Translations under genes and position numbers: made by a program
Source of the DNA: Paludibacter sp.
Lineage (GTDB): Bacteria > Bacteroidota > Bacteroidia > Bacteroidales > Paludibacteraceae
Assembly (NCBI GenBank): GCA_028748945.1
Contig: JAQTOL010000001.1
Coordinates: 1-31,663, forward strand
Length of the DNA: 31,663 nucleotides
Direction of reading: 5' to 3'
Part shown: positions 7,281-14,863 of the stretch, piece by piece
How positions within the stretch are numbered: the first letter of the stretch is position 1
How the letters are laid out: every line of letters starts with the position of its first letter
The notes under the pieces: model-generated
Seen by the model: only the letters and a program-made list of their open reading frames with translations
Told to the model about the DNA's origin: nothing
Databases searched by the model: none

Positions 7281-7751
7281 TTATTCCTTTTCCGAAAAAG
7301 TAATATTCATCATTTCCAAAATATCTTCACGTCTGACTCCTTCACGCGGTATTACTAATATTGTATCGTCTCCTGCAATAGTTCCGAGTACCTGTTGGTT
7401 TGCTTTGTTATCAATGTCCCAGGCAATTGCGCTTGCATATCCGGGTTTGGTCTTTACTACTGCCAACTGACCTGAAAATTCTAAACTTAAAATTGCACCA
7501 TGCGCAACCATAGGGTTGAAAGTTCCCTCACTTAAAATAGGCTTGTTGTAAGATGGCAGAATGTACTTATAAGCACCATTCGACAAGGGGGTTTTTGCAA
7601 CCTTCAATAATTTTAAATCACGCGACAAAGTAGCCTGTGTTATTAAACATTGTTTTTCACTCAACATTTTGAGTAATTCATCCTGACTACTTACTACATT
7701 CGACCTCAGAATTTCAGTGATAACCTGCAACCGATTTCGCTTATTTTTCAT
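7281..7751 (-). CDS. argR: arginine repressor ArgR
   Basis: The protein has 156 residues from the ATG at 7751. The N-terminal winged helix (about 5-65) contains the family signature QATLSRDLKLL (39-49) with the Ser-Arg pair at 43-44. The C-terminal oligomerisation and arginine-binding domain has GTIAGDDTILV (123-133), with the two aspartates that contact arginine in known ArgR hexamers. It should repress arginine synthesis genes when arginine is plentiful, probably including the two genes just downstream. The frame is open to 7805, but the extra residues would overlap the -7 box at 7778-7785, so the shorter form is chosen. Confidence 0.93.
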   Translation of the reverse strand: MKNKRNRLQVITEILRSNVVSSQDELLKMLSEKQCLITQATLSRDLKLLKVAKTPLSNGAYKYILPSYNKPILSEGTFNPMVAHGAILSLEFSGQLAVVKTKPGYASAIAWDIDNKANQQVLGTIAGDDTILVIPREGVRREDILEMMNITFSEKE

Positions 7752-7777
7752 AAATGTATAATTATTTAGATTTCGGG

Positions 7778-7807
7778 CAAAAGTACAACAAAATATGTAT
7801 ATCACAA
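7778..7807 (-). promoter_or_regulatory. promoter of argR
   Basis: On the minus strand TTG (7807-7805), a 19-base spacer and TACTTTTG (7785-7778) match the Bacteroidetes consensus exactly. The start codon at 7751 lies 27 bases past the -7 box. An AT-rich imperfect dyad at about 7752-7768 could be an ArgR site but is not clear enough to call. Confidence 0.75.
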
Positions 7808-8006
7808 TGCGTTTTATGAGATTTATTTGATATTTATTCCGTATTTCAATTTATTTGTAGGAATTCATCGATATTTATACGTTTAATTGAATAATTAGCG
7901 TATGTTTAATGCATAAATTAATGCTTTTCTTGACTTGTAAATTTCCACAGAACAACTGAGAAGTAATTATTAATAACTCAATAATAAAAAATCATTTCTT
8001 AAGTCG

Positions 8007-8014
8007 TATCTTTG
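8007..8014 (+). promoter_or_regulatory. -7 box of uvrA
   Basis: TATCTTTG matches TAnnTTTG. No TTG stands 19 bases upstream. The implied leader to the uvrA ATG at 8130 is about 110 bases and contains a ten-codon ORF (8078-8110). Confidence 0.5.
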
Positions 8015-8077
8015 CAAGTCATAAAAATGACAGTTTTTTTAATTGTAGTTTAAATATACAAAACAACTTATATTTAA

Positions 8078-8110
8078 ATGAAACCAACAATTGAAGCTGT
8101 ATATTATTAA
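8078..8110 (+). other. ten-codon upstream ORF in the uvrA leader
   Basis: An ATG at 8078 begins MKPTIEAVYY and stops at 8110, 19 bases before the uvrA ATG and in another frame. It could be a short leader peptide. Nothing but its position supports it. Confidence 0.18.
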
Positions 8111-8129
8111 TTGTGAGTTGATTGAAAAT

Positions 8130-10943
8130 ATGTCTAAACAAGGAAATATAATAATAAAAGGTGCCCGTGTTCATAATCTTAAAAATATAGATGTTGAAAT
8201 ACCCCGTAATCAGTTAGTTGTAATTACAGGGCTTTCCGGTTCAGGAAAGTCTTCTCTGGCATTTGATACGCTTTATGCCGAAGGGCAACGACGTTACGTA
8301 GAAAGTCTGTCATCGTATGCCCGTCAGTTTTTAGGTCGAATGAGCAAACCCGAAGTAGATTATATAAAGGGAATTCCACCTGCTATTGCCATTGAACAAC
8401 GGGTCAATACCCGTAATCCACGTTCAACCGTTGGCACCTCAACCGAAATTTACGAATACATAAAACTGCTTTATGCCCGTATTGGTAAAACCTATTCACC
8501 TGTTTCGGGTGAGATCGTAAAAAAACACGAAGCGGATGATGTCGTAGAGGCGGTTATGGGTTTTGATGATAACACCCGGTTGATGATTTTAGCACCTGTA
8601 ATTCCAACGAGTGAAAAAACGCTTGATGAACAACTTCAAAGCTTATTAATGCAGGGCTTCAGCCGAATGGAGATAGACAATGAAACATTTCAAATTCAGG
8701 AGTTTCTTGAAAATCCGTTTAAAATTAAAAAGGACTCAGAAGTTTATTTACTCATCGACCGTTTGGTAGTGGAACATACTCAAACAGCCATTAGCCGGTT
8801 AACCGACTCTGTTGAAACCGCTTTTTTCGAAGGAAACGGAGCTTGTGTATTGAGGGTTTTTACAGACGAAGAATCCAGATTGCTTTATTTTTCAAAGAAG
8901 TTTGAAGCTGACGGGATAGAATTTGAAATCCCGACGGTTCATACTTTTAGTTTTAATAGTCCCATTGGTGCCTGTCCTAAATGTGAAGGTTTTGGTCGCG
9001 TTATTGGTATTGATGAAGATCTGGTGGTCCCCAATAAAACGCTTTCCATCTTCGAAGATGCCATTGCATGCTGGAAAGGTGAAGTGATGAGCGAATGGAA
9101 AAACAAACTGATTCAATCTGCTTCCAAATTTAATTTTCCAATTCATAAACCTTATTATGAATACACGGATGAGCAACGGCAATTAATCTGGACCGGCAAT
9201 CGCTATTTCGACGGATTGAATGCTTTTTTCAAACATTTGGAAGCCAATCAATATAAAATTCAATACCGGGTCATGTTGGCGCGGTACCGGGGAAAAACCA
9301 TCTGTCCGGAATGCAACGGGAGTAGATTGAAAAAGGAAGCATCCTATATTCGTATTGCTGATAAGGCTATTTCTCAATTGGTACTAATGCCTGTTACTAA
9401 ATTGAAAGTATTTTTTGATACACTACAATTAGACGAACAAGATGCTTCGATAGCCAAACGTTTACTTGTTGAAATTGAAAACAGAATTTCATTTTTACTC
9501 GATGTCGGTTTAGGCTACCTGACCTTGAATCGTCTTTCAAATTCCTTATCAGGTGGCGAAAGCCAGCGAATTAATCTGGCAACTTCTCTTGGGAGTAGTC
9601 TGGTAGGCTCTCTTTATATTTTAGATGAACCGAGCATCGGTTTACATGCCCGTGATACACATTTACTGATAAAAGTGTTGAAGCAACTCAGGGATTTGGG
9701 GAATACAGTAGTTGTTGTTGAACACGATGAAGAAATTATGAGAGCGGCCGATTACATTATAGATATTGGTCCGAATGCGGGTCGTTTGGGTGGAAAAGTT
9801 GTTTATCAGGGAAATCCGAAAAAGCTGGGCGAAAGTGCATCGGTTGCTTCGGAAATAGAAAATTCATACACCTTAAAGTATTTATTAGGATTGGAAAGAA
9901 TTCCGGTTCCGCTTCAACGTCGGAAATGGAATAATTATATTGAAGTAATTGGTGCACGCGAAAATAATCTGAAAGGTATCGATGTGAAATTTCCTTTAAA
10001 TGTGATGTCAGTGGTAACCGGTGTCAGCGGTTCGGGAAAATCGTCGCTGGTTCGTAATGTATTCTACGCTGCCTTAAAAAAACATTATGGCGGTGTTGCA
10101 GACCGGACAGGACAATTTGGTACATTGAAAGGAAGCATGTTGTTGGCAAAAGACATCGAATTTGTTGATCAAAATCCGATTGGACGTTCTTCGCGATCAA
10201 ATCCGGTAACTTATATAAAAGCTTACGATGAGATACGGAAACTTTTCAGTGAACAGCAACTTTCAAAACAAATGAATTACTCTGCTTCTCATTTTTCATT
10301 CAATACACAAGGTGGACGTTGCGAAGAGTGTCAGGGCGAAGGAACGGTAACCGTTGAAATGCAGTTTATGGCCGATCTGGTATTGGAATGCGAACATTGC
10401 CACGGAAAACGGTTTAAGCAAGATGTGTTGGATGTGACTTATAAAGGTGTCAATATATTCGATGTACTGGAAATGACGGTAAACCAGGCGATTGATTTCT
10501 TTACAGAGCACACGGGACATACCGAAAAGAAAATTGTGAAACGGATGAAACCTCTGCAGGATGTCGGTGTGGGTTATGTAAAACTGGGACAATCTTCCAG
10601 CACACTTTCGGGCGGTGAAAGCCAGCGGGTTAAATTAGCATCGTTTTTAGCCAATGAAAAACCGGAACCGACTATTTTTGTTTTCGACGAGCCGACAACC
10701 GGTTTACATTTTCATGATATCAAAACCTTAATGAAAGCTTTTGATGCACTCCTGGCGAAAGGTCATACTGTCATCATTATCGAGCATAATCTGGAAGTCA
10801 TTAAATGTGCCGATCATATTATTGATATTGGCCCCGAAGGAGGTGATGGAGGTGGAAATCTTGTGTTTGAAGGGACGCCCGAGAAAATTATAAGTTGCAA
10901 AGATTCTTATACGGGTCGGTTTTTGAAAGAAAAAATGGTATAA
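8130..10943 (+). CDS. uvrA: excinuclease ABC subunit A
   Basis: DNA-damage recognition ATPase of nucleotide excision repair; acts with UvrB and UvrC. The protein has 937 residues from the ATG at 8130, a normal UvrA length; a TTG at 8091 would add 13 residues without family similarity. Two ABC modules are complete: Walker A GLSGSGKSS (34-42) and GVSGSGKSS (631-639), signatures LSGGES (473-478 and 826-831), Walker B with DEP (499-501 and 853-855). Zinc modules are present as C282/C285 with C392/C395 and as C731/C734 with C754/C757. The region around 125-235 corresponds to the UvrB-binding domain, which argues for a canonical rather than a resistance-type UvrA. Monocistronic, divergent from argR. 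Confidence 0.96.
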   Translation: MSKQGNIIIKGARVHNLKNIDVEIPRNQLVVITGLSGSGKSSLAFDTLYAEGQRRYVESLSSYARQFLGRMSKPEVDYIKGIPPAIAIEQRVNTRNPRSTVGTSTEIYEYIKLLYARIGKTYSPVSGEIVKKHEADDVVEAVMGFDDNTRLMILAPVIPTSEKTLDEQLQSLLMQGFSRMEIDNETFQIQEFLENPFKIKKDSEVYLLIDRLVVEHTQTAISRLTDSVETAFFEGNGACVLRVFTDEESRLLYFSKKFEADGIEFEIPTVHTFSFNSPIGACPKCEGFGRVIGIDEDLVVPNKTLSIFEDAIACWKGEVMSEWKNKLIQSASKFNFPIHKPYYEYTDEQRQLIWTGNRYFDGLNAFFKHLEANQYKIQYRVMLARYRGKTICPECNGSRLKKEASYIRIADKAISQLVLMPVTKLKVFFDTLQLDEQDASIAKRLLVEIENRISFLLDVGLGYLTLNRLSNSLSGGESQRINLATSLGSSLVGSLYILDEPSIGLHARDTHLLIKVLKQLRDLGNTVVVVEHDEEIMRAADYIIDIGPNAGRLGGKVVYQGNPKKLGESASVASEIENSYTLKYLLGLERIPVPLQRRKWNNYIEVIGARENNLKGIDVKFPLNVMSVVTGVSGSGKSSLVRNVFYAALKKHYGGVADRTGQFGTLKGSMLLAKDIEFVDQNPIGRSSRSNPVTYIKAYDEIRKLFSEQQLSKQMNYSASHFSFNTQGGRCEECQGEGTVTVEMQFMADLVLECEHCHGKRFKQDVLDVTYKGVNIFDVLEMTVNQAIDFFTEHTGHTEKKIVKRMKPLQDVGVGYVKLGQSSSTLSGGESQRVKLASFLANEKPEPTIFVFDEPTTGLHFHDIKTLMKAFDALLAKGHTVIIIEHNLEVIKCADHIIDIGPEGGDGGGNLVFEGTPEKIISCKDSYTGRFLKEKMV

Positions 10944-10990
10944 GAAGGCTATTTAATAGCTAAGGCTGATCTTTAAGATAAAAATAATTG

Positions 10991-11037
10991 AAAAGTAATT
11001 ATTATATTTCAATAATTGAAATATAATAATTACTTTT
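10991..11037 (+). repeat. perfect 22-bp inverted repeat overlapping the ATPase promoter
   Basis: Bases 10991-11012 and 11016-11037 are exact reverse complements (outer AAAAGTAATT / AATTACTTTT, inner ATTTCAA / TTGAAAT) around a central TAA. The right arm contains TACTTTTG at 11031-11038, a perfect -7 box, 17 bases before the ATG of the ATPase gene. It may be an operator, a cruciform-prone site or the trace of a small element. Two shorter dyads lie before it, GCTATT/AATAGC at 10948-10960 and ATCTT/AAGAT near 10969-10979, just after uvrA. Confidence 0.75.
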
Positions 11038-11038
11038 G
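11031..11038 (+). promoter_or_regulatory. -7 box of the AAA+ ATPase gene, inside the palindrome
   Basis: TACTTTTG matches TAnnTTTG and ends 16 bases before the ATG at 11055, giving a very short leader. The left arm of the inverted repeat occupies the -33 region, where no TTG is present at the standard distance. Confidence 0.5.
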
Positions 11039-11054
11039 CATAAAAATTATTATT

Positions 11055-12209
11055 ATGAGAAAGATATTAAATCCGTTTATTACAAGTGGTTATGTGTCGG
11101 ATGATTATTTTTGTGACAGAGAGAATGAGTCAAAAGAATTAATCAAAACCATTAAAAATGGCAATAATCTGGCTATTATTTCGCCACGAAGAATAGGAAA
11201 AACAGGATTAATTCAACACTGTTTTCATCAATCCGAAATTAGTCAATATTATTATTGTTTTTTTATAGATATTTACGCCACAAATAACCTGAAAGAATTT
11301 GTTTTTAAACTTGGGAAAGAAATTTTTGAGACGCTAAAGCCGAATGGTAAAAAGTTTGTTGACAGTTTCTTCTCCATCATAAGTTCACTTCGTCCTGCCT
11401 TTAAACTCGATACTTTAACGGGGCTTCCAACTTTCGATATCGGCATTGGAGAAATTGCTGAAGCTGCAATCAGTTTGGAACAAATATTCAAATACCTTGA
11501 GTCTGCCGATAAACCCTGTCTAGTGGCTATTGACGAATTTCAACAAATTGCAAATTATTCCGAAAACAATATTGAAGCGGTTCTACGAACTCATATTCAG
11601 CATTGTAATAATACTTCGTTTATATTTGCTGGTAGCCAGCGACATTTAATGCAAAACATATTTTTTAGTTCATCAAGACCTTTTTACCAAAGCGTTAGCC
11701 TGTTGCAGTTAAAGGAAATCGATGAACAAGTATATATTGAATTTGTCAAAAAGCATTTTATTCAGGAAAATAAAGTTATTTCAGATAAATTAGTTAGTGC
11801 TGTTTATAACCTTTTCGAGGGTCACACATGGTATATTCAGAATGTATTTAATGAATTATATGCTATAACTGATAATGGAGAGACCTGTACTTTTGAATTA
11901 GCTCAGGAAGCAATTGAGAATAGGATTGCTTCCTACGAACCACTTTTTTACAGTACATTATCGCTTTTGTCCGAAAGGCAAAAGGAAATGCTGTACGCTG
12001 TTGCCAAAGATGGAAAAGCAACTGCAATTACTTCGGCTTCATTTATAAAAAAGCACGGATTGTTATCATCTAGTTCTGTTCAAACAGCTACCAAACAACT
12101 ATTAGATAAAGAAATTATTACTTCAGGGGAGAATGTGTATCAGGTTTACGATCGTTTTTTTGGGTTATGGCTTACTACGGTTTTTGGGACAGGATATAGA
12201 ATGAAATAA
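11055..12209 (+). CDS. AAA+ ATPase of the archaeal-ATPase-like (ATPase_2) type
   Basis: The protein has 384 residues from the ATG at 11055; the frame is open to a TTG at 11016, but that would place coding sequence inside the promoter palindrome. Walker A is SPRRIGKT (43-50), Walker B CLVAIDEFQ (155-163) and a sensor-1-like FIFAGSQR follows at 189-196. Residues 305-370 look like a winged helix, ending in VYDRFFGLWL, typical of this family. These stand-alone ATPases are widespread in archaea and Bacteroidetes and their role is largely unknown; they belong to the STAND/MoxR-distant group of P-loop proteins. It has no partner gene here: uvrA lies upstream and a lipoprotein gene converges 40 bases downstream. 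Confidence 0.85.
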   Translation: MRKILNPFITSGYVSDDYFCDRENESKELIKTIKNGNNLAIISPRRIGKTGLIQHCFHQSEISQYYYCFFIDIYATNNLKEFVFKLGKEIFETLKPNGKKFVDSFFSIISSLRPAFKLDTLTGLPTFDIGIGEIAEAAISLEQIFKYLESADKPCLVAIDEFQQIANYSENNIEAVLRTHIQHCNNTSFIFAGSQRHLMQNIFFSSSRPFYQSVSLLQLKEIDEQVYIEFVKKHFIQENKVISDKLVSAVYNLFEGHTWYIQNVFNELYAITDNGETCTFELAQEAIENRIASYEPLFYSTLSLLSERQKEMLYAVAKDGKATAITSASFIKKHGLLSSSSVQTATKQLLDKEIITSGENVYQVYDRFFGLWLTTVFGTGYRMK

Positions 12210-12249
12210 TCTTAAACCGGACAATTTATTTAATGGTTGTTTTTTTTGT

Positions 12250-12786
12250 TTATAAACCTATTACTTTCAGATCAATCAAAAAGGTTGGTTTTAAATCTAC
12301 GATGTAATCAGTTGGAATTCCTTCATTCACTGATATTTTAATTTTCAATTTGATTTTCTTTTTCAGAATATACTGTTTTACATCAATTGGATCAACGATT
12401 AATTTTAGAGTTTCAATTGTATTAGCGGGGATTTTATTTATTGATGCAACTCTGATTTCAGGCAAGCTATCGGTTAAAATTGAAATATCAATTGAGTCTG
12501 AAAAATTGAAATTTCCGTCAGAGGGAGTTGAAACAATGAGTTCCATTTTCCGCAACGTAATTTTATCAATCAGATCGGCATTAATATTGTTTTGCTTCAG
12601 GAAATCGTCTGAATTCGTTTCAATTTCGGTACTGTAAATATCAACCGGAATGCCGGGAATAACAATTGCTTTCGGAATGTTGACCGAATGCTCAAGCGGC
12701 AAGTCAAATTTAGTAAGTTCACTAATAACAGAACATGAGCTTAACAGAGAAAGTACGAAGGAGACCGGTATCAGTATCTTATTCAG
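12250..12786 (-). CDS. putative lipoprotein with a CTG start
   Basis: A TTG at 12702 would give a 150-residue protein without a leader. The same frame continues upstream to a stop at 12796-12798 and encodes (L/M)NKILIPVSFVLSLLSSCS, a textbook lipoprotein signal with LSSC at 15-18. No ATG, GTG or TTG exists upstream of the lipobox; the only fitting start is CTG at 12786, one base away from ATG. The mature part is rich in beta-forming segments and alternating Ile/Lys (for example KKKIKLKIKISV) with no motif that I recognise. It would be an outer- or inner-membrane-anchored protein. A mutated start, a real CTG start or a sequencing error are all possible. Confidence 0.65.
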   Translation of the reverse strand: MNKILIPVSFVLSLLSSCSVISELTKFDLPLEHSVNIPKAIVIPGIPVDIYSTEIETNSDDFLKQNNINADLIDKITLRKMELIVSTPSDGNFNFSDSIDISILTDSLPEIRVASINKIPANTIETLKLIVDPIDVKQYILKKKIKLKIKISVNEGIPTDYIVDLKPTFLIDLKVIGL

Positions 12787-12838
12787 AGTGTTGTTTTAAT
12801 TCAAATCTTAATCAAAACAATATTTATTTGCTTTCTGT

Positions 12839-13666
12839 TCACAGGTTAAGAGCCAGCCTCAACGAGTTATAACCTGATGGACTGGTTTTAATCTGTTGGC
12901 CATTTTTCAATATTAGCAGTTGGTTTTGTTTTTCATAAAGTTCTATGCGCGAAATCATTTCCACGTTGACTATGTAAGACCTGTGCACCCGCACAAATCT
13001 GTTTTCGGGTAAATGTTCTTCGAAGAACTTCATGGTTTGTTCTTTCAGATATTTCCCCTGAAGCGTAACTATCTGAACATAATCACCATCGGATTGCAGA
13101 AATAATATTTCGGAAACCAGAATCACATGAATTTTCGTCCCCGATTTTACTGCAATTCGTTCAATTTTTTCTTTTTGATCTGATTCTTTTGGCTTTGTGT
13201 CTTCTGAAATTGCTAAAGTTTCAGGAATAGCGGTTGTTGTTGTTTCGTTCTTTGAAAGTGTGGATCGAAATCGTTGAACAATGATAAAATAAATCAGCAA
13301 ACCGATGAAACCCCGAATTGGCATTACAGGAATAAACAGAACCGCAGATTCTAAACCAAAGAAAATATAAATCAAACCAAAACCGGCACCAAGCCAAACA
13401 CTTAAGCTTAGTATTACTAACGCAATATGATTGACAATCCGCTGGTAAAGCTGTAAAGCTGCAAAATTGCCGTATTTTATCACGTTCAAAATTAAAATGC
13501 ATAAAACTCCAAAAATTGCAGCGTGTAACAATCCATCCAACAGTAACATCCAAAATGGAAGTTGAACTAACCAACCCAGTACCAGTGCCTGAAGTACAGC
13601 ATAAAGAATCCAAATAAGAATATATTGGACAAGCTGTTTCTGGTTTTCAAAAAATGGATGAATCAT
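12839..13666 (-). CDS. membrane-bound LytTR-domain transcriptional regulator
   Basis: The protein has 275 residues. Four hydrophobic segments (about 12-34, 36-63, 80-104 and 107-130) form a membrane sensor-like part, then a charged Thr/Lys/Glu linker (135-170). Residues about 172-273 are a LytTR DNA-binding domain: IHVILVSEILFLQSDGDYVQI, then FVRVHRSYIVNVEMIS, both strong family signatures. There is no receiver domain, so the regulator may respond to a membrane signal directly. It lies 126 bases downstream of the LiaF-like gene on the same strand, as in other Bacteroidetes where LytTR regulators and LiaF-like membrane proteins are neighbours. Targets are unknown; autoregulation of the pair is plausible. 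Confidence 0.85.
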   Translation of the reverse strand: MIHPFFENQKQLVQYILIWILYAVLQALVLGWLVQLPFWMLLLDGLLHAAIFGVLCILILNVIKYGNFAALQLYQRIVNHIALVILSLSVWLGAGFGLIYIFFGLESAVLFIPVMPIRGFIGLLIYFIIVQRFRSTLSKNETTTTAIPETLAISEDTKPKESDQKEKIERIAVKSGTKIHVILVSEILFLQSDGDYVQIVTLQGKYLKEQTMKFFEEHLPENRFVRVHRSYIVNVEMISRIELYEKQNQLLILKNGQQIKTSPSGYNSLRLALNL

Positions 13667-13677
13667 TTCAGTGGACT

Positions 13678-13784
13678 GTTTTCAGTTAATAGTTTTCAGT
13701 TTAATTGGGATTGAGTTTTTATGAGTAGTGAAAAAGAAGTGAGCAAATTACTTAGCTCTTACTCCTTGCATCTTACTCCTTACT
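13678..13784. repeat. short direct repeats of 14-bp period
   Basis: In the gap between the LiaF-like and LytTR genes, GTTTTCAGTT occurs at 13678-13687 and 13692-13701, and TCTTACTCCTT at 13757-13767 and 13771-13781. Both pairs have a 14-base period. A similar 14-bp repeat stands at 25487-25514. Confidence 0.55.
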
Positions 13785-13792
13785 TCTGTATG

Positions 13793-14590
13793 TTAGTTTC
13801 TTAATTCTCCACCTCCAAATACACAGGATCCGGTAATAACCAGTTTTCGTGTTTTATCGATTGGATCTTTTGGCATGCGATTATCCTGAAAACCGCCAAA
13901 TACCGCATCCAGATGAGTTTCTATATACCAATCGCTGGGAACAAAAATGGTTATTCCACCAAAAACAGCATTCACATCCAACCGGGTATCACCTTCAGGT
14001 AGATTGGTTCTCCGCAAATCAAGGGTTATTCCGCCAAAGACAGCATTTAATTCACCTCCCTTAAATTCAGGATCGAGCACAATATGATCGCCACTTCCAA
14101 AGACACTGTTTTTTGAAAAACCTTCACCGGTAGAACTCCATTTCGAATAATCGTTATGACGATAATTGCGACGATGTTGATGGTGATGATAATTTTGATT
14201 CCATTCTTCAAAACCCCATTTAGGTCCGAAAATACGACCGGCAATAACCAGAATACCGGCTGCAATAAGTAATAGAGGCCAATAAACATGTGTGAAATCA
14301 CCATTTATTCCCGGAAAATAAGTCGGGTATGCCTCAATAAATCGTGGAATCAGGAAGAAACTTCCAATTAATACCAGAATTGTTGCCGAAAAAATGTGTC
14401 TTTTAAAATATTGTGCCATCCCAATAACGATGAGAAGCATAGGCCAGGAAATTATAACACTTCGTAATGTTGTGGGAATAAACCCAAAATTAAATCCCAG
14501 AAATACAACACCTATCAGCATAAGGATTAGTCCAAATCCGAGCCCTTTACTATAACCCGTACGTAACGGGTTTTTTTCTTCATTTTCCAT
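13793..14590 (-). CDS. LiaF-like membrane protein (DUF5668 plus LiaF C-terminal beta domain)
   Basis: The protein has 265 residues. Four transmembrane helices (about 17-38, 43-60, 67-83 and 103-119) precede a His-rich cytoplasmic-type linker (135-145, with HHHQH). The C-terminal part (160-265) repeats the beta-helix-like motif VFGG: VFGS at 163, NAVFGGITLDL at 182, NAVFGGITIFV at 207, DAVFGGF at 228 and CVFGGGEL at 256. This is the architecture of LiaF/VraT-type proteins, which in Firmicutes inhibit envelope-stress signalling. In Bacteroidetes the function is not defined. It probably works with the neighbouring LytTR regulator, and a -7 box lies 27 bases upstream. Confidence 0.82.
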   Translation of the reverse strand: MENEEKNPLRTGYSKGLGFGLILMLIGVVFLGFNFGFIPTTLRSVIISWPMLLIVIGMAQYFKRHIFSATILVLIGSFFLIPRFIEAYPTYFPGINGDFTHVYWPLLLIAAGILVIAGRIFGPKWGFEEWNQNYHHHQHRRNYRHNDYSKWSSTGEGFSKNSVFGSGDHIVLDPEFKGGELNAVFGGITLDLRRTNLPEGDTRLDVNAVFGGITIFVPSDWYIETHLDAVFGGFQDNRMPKDPIDKTRKLVITGSCVFGGGELRN

Positions 14591-14616
14591 AAAATTATTT
14601 TTTAAAAATTATTCGG

Positions 14617-14624
14617 CAAAGATA
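14617..14624 (-). promoter_or_regulatory. -7 box of the LiaF-like gene
   Basis: On the minus strand TATCTTTG matches TAnnTTTG, 27 bases before the ATG at 14590. TTG triplets lie at 14643-14641 and 14648-14646, giving spacers of 16 or 21 rather than 19 bases. Confidence 0.5.
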
Positions 14625-14812
14625 CAGGCAATCGATAGCACAAAACAAGCTAAAATCGATGAAAGACCCGTTTTTCCCCGACAAAAGAGCTGAAAATTTA
14701 GTTGAATGATTTTTTATCTAATGAAAATCTGAACAAACATAGCAAATATTTATGGAATCTAAAAAAGTCAATCATTTTTATCCTCACCAGCTTAGCTTTG
14801 ATTAGAAATAAA

Positions 14813-14843
14813 AAAAAGGTATTCCGACAGGGAACACCTTTTT
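14813..14843 (-). terminator. intrinsic terminator of the C1 peptidase gene
   Basis: The stem pairs AAAAAGGT with ACCTTTTT and TTCC with GGAA, with one internal mismatch and a short loop. On the minus strand it ends in a run of T residues. It starts about 20 bases after the peptidase stop. Confidence 0.8.
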
Positions 14844-14863
14844 AAATTTACTCAGTAATGAAT

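Larger units (their letters stand above)
7808..8129. other. divergent argR-uvrA intergenic region
   Basis: This AT-rich stretch separates the divergent argR and uvrA genes. It holds the -7 box of uvrA (8007-8014) and a ten-codon ORF at 8078. Around 7911-7925 TAATGC appears twice in direct orientation (taatgca-taaat-taatgct). I see no other gene or structured RNA in it. Confidence 0.5.

Noticed and set aside
10991..12209. ATPase gene and palindrome as an insertion sequence
   Set aside because: The inverted repeat is a local dyad, no matching terminal repeat or target duplication is seen at the far end, and the ATPase is not a transposase.
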